In this document: positions 57,384 through 64,000 of the stretch, in pieces | How the letters are laid out: the number at the start of each line of letters is the position of its first letter | How positions within the stretch are numbered: the stretch's first letter is position 1 | DNA from: Dermatemys mawii | Taxonomy: Eukaryota; Chordata; Testudines; Dermatemydidae | Direction of reading: 5' to 3' | NCBI GenBank assembly: GCA_007922305.1 | Contig: ML677348.1 | Coordinates: 22,298,124 to 22,362,123, forward strand | Length of the DNA stretch: 64,000 nt | The notes under the pieces: model-generated | Told to the model about the DNA's origin: nothing | Database searches by the model: none | What the model saw: the letters and a program-made list of their open reading frames with translations, nothing else | Made by a program: the position numbers and the translations under genes

Positions 57384-58707
57384 GTGGGGCCCCTGGATGA
57401 TAGAGATACGAAAGGAGCACTTAAAGATGATAAAGTCATTGCGGAGAAACTAAATGAATTCTTTGTTTCGGTTTTCATGGCTGAGGACGTTAGGGAGATT
57501 CCCAAACCTGAGCCATCTTTTGTAGGTGACAAATATGAGGAATTGTCACAGATTGAAGTGTCACTAGAGGAGGCCTTGGGACTAATTGATAAATTTAATT
57601 GTAACAAGTCACCGGGACCAGATGGCATTCACTCAAGAGTTCTGAAAGAACTCAAATGTGAAAATGCGGAACTATTAACTAGGGTTTGTAACCTGTCCTT
57701 TAAATCAGCTTCTGTACCCAATGACTGGAAGATAGCTAATGTAACGCCTATATTTAAAAAGGGCTCTAGGGGTGATCCCGGCAACTACAGACCGGTAAGT
57801 CTAACGTCTGTACCAGGCAAATTAGTTGTAACAATAGTGAAGAATAAAACTGTCAGGCGCACAGAAGAAATAAATTGTTGGGCAAAAGTCATCATGGTTT
57901 CTGTAAAGGGAATCATGTCTTATTAATCTGTTAGAGTTCTTTGAAGGGGTCAACAAACATGTGGACAAGGGGGATCCAGTGGACGTAGTGTACTTAGATT
58001 TCCAGAAAGCCTTTGACAAGGTCCCTCACCAAAGGCTCTTACGTAAATTAAGTTGCCATGGGATAAGAGGGAAGATCCTTTCATGGATTGAGAACTGGTT
58101 AAAAGACAGGGAACAAAGGGTAGGAATAAATGGTAAACTTTCAGAATGGAGAGGGGTAACTAGTGGTGTTTCCTAAGGGTCAGTCCTAGGACCAATCTTA
58201 TTCAACTTATTCATCAGTGATTTGGAGGAAGGAGTAAACAGTGAGGTGGCAAAGTTTGCAGATGATACTAAACTGCTCAAAATAGTTAAGACCCAAGCAG
58301 ACTGTGAAGAACTTCAAAAGGATCTCACAAAACTAAGTGATTGGGCAACAAAATGGCAAATGAAATTTAATGTGGATAAATGTAAAGTAATGCATTTTGG
58401 GAAAAATAACCCCAACTATACATACAATATGATGGGGGCTAATTTAGCTACAACTATTCAGGAAAAAGATCTTGGAGTCATAGTGTGTAGTTCTCTGAAG
58501 ATGTCCATGCAGTGTGCAGCAGCGGTCAAAAAAAGCAAACAGGATGTTAGGAATCATTAACAAAGGGATAGAAAATGAGAGAGAATCTTATTGCCCTTAT
58601 ACAAACCCATGGTGCTCCCACATCTTGAATACTGTGTACAGATGTGGTCTCCTCATCTCAAAAAGGATATACTGGCATTAGAAAATGTTCAGAGAAGGGC
58701 AACTAAA
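57384..58707 (+). pseudogene. CR1 ORF2 reverse transcriptase, broken
   Basis: The first part (57384-57926) holds NKSPGPDGIHSRVLKEL and ANVTPIFKKGSRGDPGNYRP, the fingers of the reverse transcriptase, then loses frame near 57830. The next block (57961-58176) holds VYLDFQKAFDKVPH, motif A. Motif B reads TSGVS followed by a stop where [12 protein letters not shown] is usual. The block from 58222 holds KFADDTKL, motif C with both catalytic aspartates, then KWQMKFNVDKCKVMHFG. The block at 58591 ends in QRRATKMI where the PLE is inserted. At least two frameshifts and one stop make it inactive. Confidence 0.88.
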
Positions 58708-58798
58708 ATGATTAGAATCAGAGGGGTAGCCTTGTTAGTCTGGAATTGCAGAAGTGACAGAGTCCTGTGGCACCTTAAAGACTAACTAAAGTATTAGA

Positions 58799-58848
58799 GC
58801 ATAAGCTTTCGTGGGCTAATACCCACTTTGTCGGATGCATGCAGTGGA
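58799..58848 (-). ncRNA. Hammerhead-ribozyme-like core, inactive form
   Basis: On the minus strand the order is CCGACAA, one A, a perfect 5-bp helix GTGGG/CCCAC, GAAA, GC-TTAT-GC, TC. The usual box CTGATGA is altered at three positions, including the G that serves in catalysis (G8, here A). The helix and the cleavage-site CTC are intact. It mirrors the core at 4579-4625, which has the intact box but a damaged cleavage site. Confidence 0.55.
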
Positions 58849-59041
58849 AGAATCCAGGGGCAGGTATAAATAGGTAGGCAAGAGCCAGGTTAAAGATAAC
58901 AGGGTGTGTCCAATGAGGCTGAACCAGCTGTTATCTCTAATCAGGGAGGGTGAGGTATTCCTCTAGCAGCTGAATTGGAGGTGTGAACAGCGAGAGAAGA
59001 GAAACTGCTCTTGTAGTTAGCTAGCCGTTTGATATCTCTGT

Positions 59042-59301
59042 TCAGTCCCAAACTGATTGTGTCAAATTTGCAAATGAATTGCAACTCTGCAGTTTCTCTT
59101 TGCAGTCTGGTTTTAAAGTTTTTTTTGCTGCAAAATGCTGACCTTTAAGTCTTCCATGGTGTGTGCAGGGAGATTGAAGTGTTCTCCTACAGGTTTTTGC
59201 ATATTGCCATTCCTGATATCTGATTTGTGTCCATTTATCCTTTTTCGTAGGGACTGTCCAGTTTGACCGATGTACATAGCAGAGGGGCATTGCTGGCACA
59301 T
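59042..59301 (-). pseudogene. GIY-YIG endonuclease fragment of Penelope-like element
   Basis: The minus frame 59113-59301 reads CQQCPSAMYIGQTGQSLRKR then INGHKSDIRNG and GEHFNLPAH. This is the Cys-pair plus YIGQT, R-x-R-I-N-x-H layout of the C-terminal GIY-YIG nuclease of Penelope-like elements, which cuts the target during retrotransposition. Candidate key residues are Y10, R21, H25 and E40 counted from the first methionine. The frame then shifts: the downstream LQSCNSFANLTQSVWD belongs to another frame. The upstream reverse transcriptase is absent. Confidence 0.8.
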
Positions 59302-59428
59302 GATGGCATATATTGCATTGGTAGATGTGCAGGTGAATGAACCAGTGATGGTATGGTTGACCTGGTTAGGTCCTGTGATGGTATTGCTGGCGTAGATATG
59401 TGGGCAGAGTTGGTATCGAGGGGATTGG

Positions 59429-59764
59429 AACGGTTCCCATATGAGGAGAGATTAAAGACGCTAGGACTTTTTAGCTTGGAAAAGAGGAGACTAAGGGGGG
59501 ACATGATAGAGGTATAAAATGATGAGTCGCATGCAGAAAGTGAATAAGGAAAAGTTATTTACTTGTTCCCATAATAGCAGAACTAGGGGCCACCCATTGA
59601 AATTAGTGGGCAGCAGGTTTAAAACAAATAAAAGGAAGTTCTTCACACAGCGCACAGTCAACCTGTGGAACTCCTTGCCGGAGGAGGCTGTGAAGGCTAG
59701 GACTATAACAGGGTTTAAAAGAGAACTGGATAAATTCATGGAGGCTATTAGCCACGCTGGGTAA
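59429..59764 (+). pseudogene. CR1 ORF2 C-terminus, after the PLE
   Basis: It resumes with [20 protein letters not shown], then after a frameshift near 59515 reads GSRFKTNKRKFFTQRTVNLW then NSLPEEAVKARTITGFKREL up to a stop at 59762-59764. This is the usual CR1 ORF2 end. The 3' untranslated tail follows to 59946. Confidence 0.88.
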
Positions 59765-59946
59765 GGAATGATGCCCCTAGCCTCTGTTTGTCAGAGGGGG
59801 GTGATGGATGGCAGGAGAGAGATCACTTGATCTTTACCTGTTAGGTTCACTCACTCCGGGGCACCTGGCATTGGCCACTGTTGGTAGACAGGATACTGGG
59901 TTAGATGGACCTTTGGTCTGACCCAGTACGGCCCTTCTTATGTTCA

Positions 59947-60307
59947 GAATGCAGAGCATATCATATGTGTACTATGAGTACAGATAGTAGTGTTACACTA
60001 CTGCTGGCCACATAGGTTGTATGTAGAGTGGAATCAGTGTTCTTTCCACTTTGTAGTTCATTAATTTTTTTCTTCGCTTTGCTGATACTAAAAAACAAAA
60101 TTACAAATGTGGTGACACAGTTCTTTTTCATTTGAGGAAGTGTTCTAATCTTTTAACACTTCTTTTAAAACTCGTGAGAAAACAAAAAGGGAATTCAGAT
60201 GCAATCAAACCATAGGCTTAAATACTTTTAAGGCTCTAGCCAAAAAAATGGAGAGCTAATACTATAGAAATATCTGATTCTCATTGGCTCTTTAATTTAA
60301 CTGATAG
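59947..60307. other. No recognised gene or repeat
   Basis: AT-rich spacer of 360 bp. Confidence 0.5.
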
Positions 60308-60592
60308 ACATAACAAGATCCTTTGGCTGGAAGTTGAAGTCAGCAAAGTTGAAACTCAAAATAAGATGCAGTTTAACCTTTTGGAACAGATTGCCAAGGG
60401 ATGTGGTAAATTTTCAGTGGCTTGGAGTCTATGAATCAAGATCGCATGGCTTTCTAAAAGATGTTTTAGTTCAACCACAACCTGTTGGGCTAGATATGGG
60501 AATTGCTGTCTGCAAGTCTATGGCCTGTGGCAGATTAGGTGATCATAATGGTCTCATGTGTCCTTAAAGTCTATGAAATTCACAGTTAAGTC
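60308..60592 (+). mobile_element. CR1-type LINE 3' end (older subfamily)
   Basis: Blocks GATCCTTTGGCTGGAAGTTG, TTGCCAAGGGATGTGGTAAA, TTTCTAAAAGATGTTTTAGT and GATCATAATGGTCTCATGTG are the ORF2 end and tail of the older CR1 subfamily. The plus frame at 60334-60567 reads FWNRLPRDVV and HGFLKDVL. It matches the copy at 20940-21196. Confidence 0.85.
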
Positions 60593-62517
60593 AGGAGAAG
60601 CTATTCAAAAGACAACCCCTTTAAACTGAACCTGGTTAAAACTGGCCAAAAAGCCTGTCCTCATTTAAATCAATGGCAGTTTTACTATTCACTTCAGGGG
60701 AGCCAAGATTTCAGCCTAAGTAATTAGAGTTTTGTGGATTTCTGGCAGGATCATTACACTAGTTCCCCTTCTCCTCCAGTGTATATATCTATATGGGGTT
60801 GAATTTAGGAATTTTTAAGGCAACTCTGCTTATGCTACTAGTCCTGTCCAGTATAATCCACATTAAAATCCCCTCTGAAGTAGTAAAAGCTAATATTTTA
60901 CAGGACCCAATTACCTCAGTCTTTCTTTCATTGCACCACCAACACAGTTGGTTCTTAGTATTTTTGTGACAGCCACATTTTGATTGTATTTCAGCATTTT
61001 ACAGTTGAGAAATATAGTTAAAATTGTGTTACCAATGGCAGGGGACTGCCATGTTGTAACAAAGGCCCCGAAATAATCATTTTTTCTAGTGTGTTATAGT
61101 GTAGAAAAGACTCAAGATTTGTCTCGATTTGGGGAGATATTTGTTCTGTACTTAAAATGTCTGTCTCTAAAGAGAGGCGACACGTAGTCAAGGTATTTGA
61201 AAGCTTTAATAAAACCCCAAGGGAAGAAGGAAAAATGCAAGGGGAGGCTCTTTCAGAAGCATATTGAAACAAACTGAATTTCATACAGGTTACAGGATCT
61301 AAATGAGTCTGTACAAATATTTATATAATTATGTGCTGAGGATGAAAAGTTCTTTAAGGGCTAATAATTATTGAAGTGAGGTAATTTTTAATAAGAGGAA
61401 AAAATAGAATCCCTACATAAACTAGTTTGCCAAACAATCTTTTCTGCTATGGAACAATTTGCAGTGGTTAAAGTAGTTAATTGATCTCTGTATGTAAAGA
61501 TCAGAGCATACATATCAGCTATTTGATTAGCATTGTACTTGGATGCATTCTTTATCCACCAAATACATCTCAGCATTATGTGTTACTTTATTTATTCAGT
61601 GCTTTATTTATACCATGTCTGTGGTGCTTTACAGATGTTAGCTTCCAAAGGATGATAGTTCTTGCAATGAGCTCTGTGTGGGTGGATTCTGTGCATGTAT
61701 GAATCTTTTTGCAAGTTCAGGGTTTAAATAGGACAGAAATTAGCCCTTGATGCTACAGATTCATATACACAAGAATAACGTGACACGTGTGAGTAGTGCC
61801 ATTGAACTTGTAGTGTCAATGTAGTGTACATTGTAGTGTCAATGTAGAGTAGTGCCAATGAACTAAACATTTCCAGAATTGGGGGCCTGATGTAATTTTT
61901 GTGGGAAAGAACCATGTCTAATGTACGTTGGCTGTCAATATACAATGCCTGGTACAATGGGGGGTAGACCTCATGTTTGAGGACTCCATGTACAACCATA
62001 ACACAAACTATAAATAATAAAAAATACAAGGTTGGGAAAGAAAAGAGAAAGGGATAGTGAAGTGGGATCATCAATCAAAGGGAAAGGAAGAAATTAGTTT
62101 GGGAGAGGATTTTTTTTTGGTGCTCTCCTTTGTTGTCTTGGTTCATAAATGTTAATGTAGACATTTAATACCGAGATATAAAATGCTGTGTTCTCTCATT
62201 CAATCTAAGTCAGACACAGGAATGGTGAGGAGAGAACCCAAATCAAGATTAGTGGTGGAAAACTAACCAAAATAAGTCTCTTCTGAGGAAGAAAAGAGAG
62301 AGTTACAAAACAAAAACTAAGCAAAACTTTCAAGTGTTACTGGATTGCTCATCTCAAATAGTTCATTTATGTGGGGGTACTGAGCATTCATAAGTGCTGG
62401 GGGTGCTGCTGCACCCCCATGCTTGATGTGATTTCCATTATAGACAGGGTTTACAGTTTGGTTCAATGGCTCTCCACACGCCACTATACAAATTGTTTCA
62501 GTGCCCATGTGAGCATC
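60593..62517. other. Unassigned, with small imperfect tandem duplication
   Basis: At 61790-61865 the words TTGTAGTGTCAATGTAG and GTAGTGCCA(A/T)TGAACT each occur twice. The rest is AT-rich with no gene. A patch near 60660-60715 (AATCAATGGCAGTTTTACTA, GGGGAGCCAAGATTTCAG) recalls short sauropsid repeats. Confidence 0.5.
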
Positions 62518-64000
62518 TACTGAGCCATTCTTTTTAGGTGACAGATCTGAGGAATTGTGCCAGACTAAGGTGTCAACAGAAGAGGTTTTGGAACAAATTG
62601 ATAAACTGCACAGTACTAAGTCACCCGAGAGTTTTGTAGGAACTCAGATATGAAATAGCAGAACTACTAACTGCTGTATGTACGTATTGCATAAATCAGG
62701 CTATGTACCAGTTGGCTGGCGGATAGCTAATGTAACGCTGATTTTTTTTAAAAAAGGCTCCAGAGACACTCCTGACAATTACAGGCTGGTAAGCCTAACA
62801 TCAGTACCAGGCAAATTGGTTGAAACTCTACAAAAGAACACAATCATCAGACACAGCTGAACACAATATGTTGGGAAAGAGTCAACATGGTTCATGTAAA
62901 GAGAAACCATGGTTCATCAATCAATTAGAATTTCTTAACGGTGTCAGGAAGCATGTGGACAAGAGTGATGCAGCAGAGGTAGTGTATTGAACTTACAGAA
63001 AGCCTTTGACAGTGTTCCTCATCAAAGACTGTTAAGCAGTGTACGCAGTCGTGGGATAAGAGGAAAAATCCTCTCATGGATCAATAACTGGTTAAAAGAG
63101 GAAACAAAGGTTAGGTGTAATTAGTTTTCAAAATGGAGAGAGGTAAGTAGCAGGATTCCTTGAGGATCTGAATGAGACCAGTACTATTCAACATATTCAT
63201 AAATGACTGGGGAGGGGGGAGTGTAAACAATAAGGTGGCAAAGTTTTCAGCTGATACAAAATTACTTAAAATAGTTGAGTAAAAATCTGACTGTGAAGAG
63301 TTATGAAGGGATCTCTCAACTAAGTGATGAGGCAACAAAATAGATGAAATTCAGTGTTGACAGATGCAAAGTAATGGTATTGGAAAACATAATCCCAACT
63401 GTACATACAAAATGATGGTCTAAATGAGCTGTAACTGCACAAGAAAAATCTTGGAGTCATCATGGATAGTTTTCTAAAAACATCTGCTCAGTGTGTAACA
63501 GCAGTCAAAAAAGCGAACAGTATGTTAGGAACCGTTAGGAAAGGGTTAGATAAGACAGAAAATATCATAATGACACTATATAAATTCGTGGAACACCCAC
63601 ACTTGAATACTGCATACAGTTTTGGCCACCCCATCACTAAAAAGATATGTTAGAATTGGAAGAAATACAGAGAAGGGCAACAAAAATTATTAGTGATATG
63701 GAACAGCTTCCACATGAGGAGACCTGAAAAAGACTGGGATACTAAATCTGGAACCGAAGACTAAGGGGGATATGATAAAGGTCTGTAAAATTGTAAATGG
63801 GTAAGTGTTGTTTACCCGTTCACATCATACAAGAACAAGGGGCCACCTAATTGACAGCAGATTTAAAACAATGCAGTGCACAGTCAACCTCTGGAACTCA
63901 TTGCCAGGGGATGTTGTGAAGGCCAAAATATAACTGGGTTAAAAAAAGAATTATGTTCATGGAGGATAGGGCCATCAATAGCTATTAGCCAAAATGATCA
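62518..64000 (+). mobile_element. CR1 LINE ORF2, old copy, runs off right edge
   Basis: It starts in the linker before the reverse transcriptase (TGAGCCATTCTTTTTAGGTG) and follows it: GGATAGCTAATGTAACGCTG (fingers), ACAGAAAGCCTTTGACAGTG (motif A region), GCAAAGTTTTCAGCTGATAC (motif C region, F-A-D-D changed to F-S-A-D), CAGAGAAGGGCAACAAAAAT. At the edge it is about 100-150 bp short of the CR1 terminus. Many indels and stops make it non-functional. It is closer to the 9.7-13.9 kb copy in style than to the 56-60 kb copy. Confidence 0.92.

Larger units (their letters stand above)
58708..59428 (-). mobile_element. Penelope-like element, antisense, inserted in CR1
   Basis: CR1 stops after AACTAAAATGATTAG and resumes at GGGGATTGGAACGGTTCCC. 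Between them, on the minus strand, are a GIY-YIG endonuclease fragment (59042-59301), a 3' untranslated region, a hammerhead-like core (58800-58845) and a terminal block GTTAGTCTTTAAGGTGCCAC ending near 58726 with GGCTACCCCTCTGATT. The reverse transcriptase is missing, so this is a 5'-truncated PLE of about 700 bp. No clear target duplication is seen, although AGGGG occurs near both junctions. Confidence 0.85.
56157..59946 (+). mobile_element. CR1 LINE, youngest-looking copy, with antisense PLE inserted
   Basis: It begins inside ORF1 (esterase part), continues through the ORF2 endonuclease and reverse transcriptase, and ends with the tail GGTCTGACCCAGTACGGCCC then TTCTTATGTTC at 59916-59946. 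It is the best preserved CR1 here. An internal deletion near 57350 joins the endonuclease to the linker before the reverse transcriptase (GAACCCAGAAGGTCAGAAGC, where a segment of several hundred bases is normally found). A Penelope-like element splits it at about 58708-59428. It is 5'-truncated, and the frames are broken. Confidence 0.95.

Noticed and set aside
61790..61865. Tandem duplication as a CRISPR-like array
   Set aside because: Only two imperfect copies in vertebrate DNA; simple local duplication.

Overview
The window reads as nuclear DNA of a non-avian sauropsid, most likely a turtle. It is AT-rich. Its recognisable content is almost entirely transposable elements typical of turtle genomes: CR1 LINEs of several ages, Penelope-like elements (PLEs), DIRS-like tyrosine-recombinase retroelements, and many hAT and Harbinger-type MITEs. 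No L1, Alu or bird-specific pattern stands out. I recognise no intact host protein-coding exon, tRNA, rRNA or CRISPR array, so the window is most simply an intron or intergenic interval. Family assignments rest on remembered consensus features and on structure seen here (terminal inverted repeats, target-site duplications, domain motifs), not on a database search.

Layout. 1-5.7 kb: a PLE tail at the left edge, an antisense CR1 3' part (1.8-2.8 kb), then a stack of inverted PLE piece, forward PLE carrying a hammerhead-ribozyme-like core and an hAT MITE, and a DIRS-like recombinase remnant. 5.7-9.7 kb: mostly unassigned. 9.7-13.9 kb: one old CR1 split by three insertions, one of which is itself split by a fourth. 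14-21 kb: hAT MITEs, a PLE scrap and a CR1 3' end in unassigned DNA. 25-35 kb: a series of Harbinger-type MITEs, several with exact TAA or TTA duplications. 40-44.7 kb: antisense CR1, DIRS-like remnant, and the second copy of the hAT family seen at 12-13 kb. 47-56 kb: DIRS terminal scrap, two antisense CR1s, two MITEs, a palindromic repeat. 56.2-59.9 kb: the best preserved CR1 (ORF1 esterase part plus broken ORF2), interrupted by an antisense PLE with a GIY-YIG endonuclease fragment. 60.3-64 kb: a CR1 3' end and another CR1 running off the right edge.

None of these elements looks autonomous: the endonuclease, reverse transcriptase and recombinase frames are truncated, shifted or stopped. The value of the window is archaeological: nested insertions with readable target duplications give an order of events, and two paralogous copies define an apparently composite hAT family. 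I found no convincing new multi-gene system.
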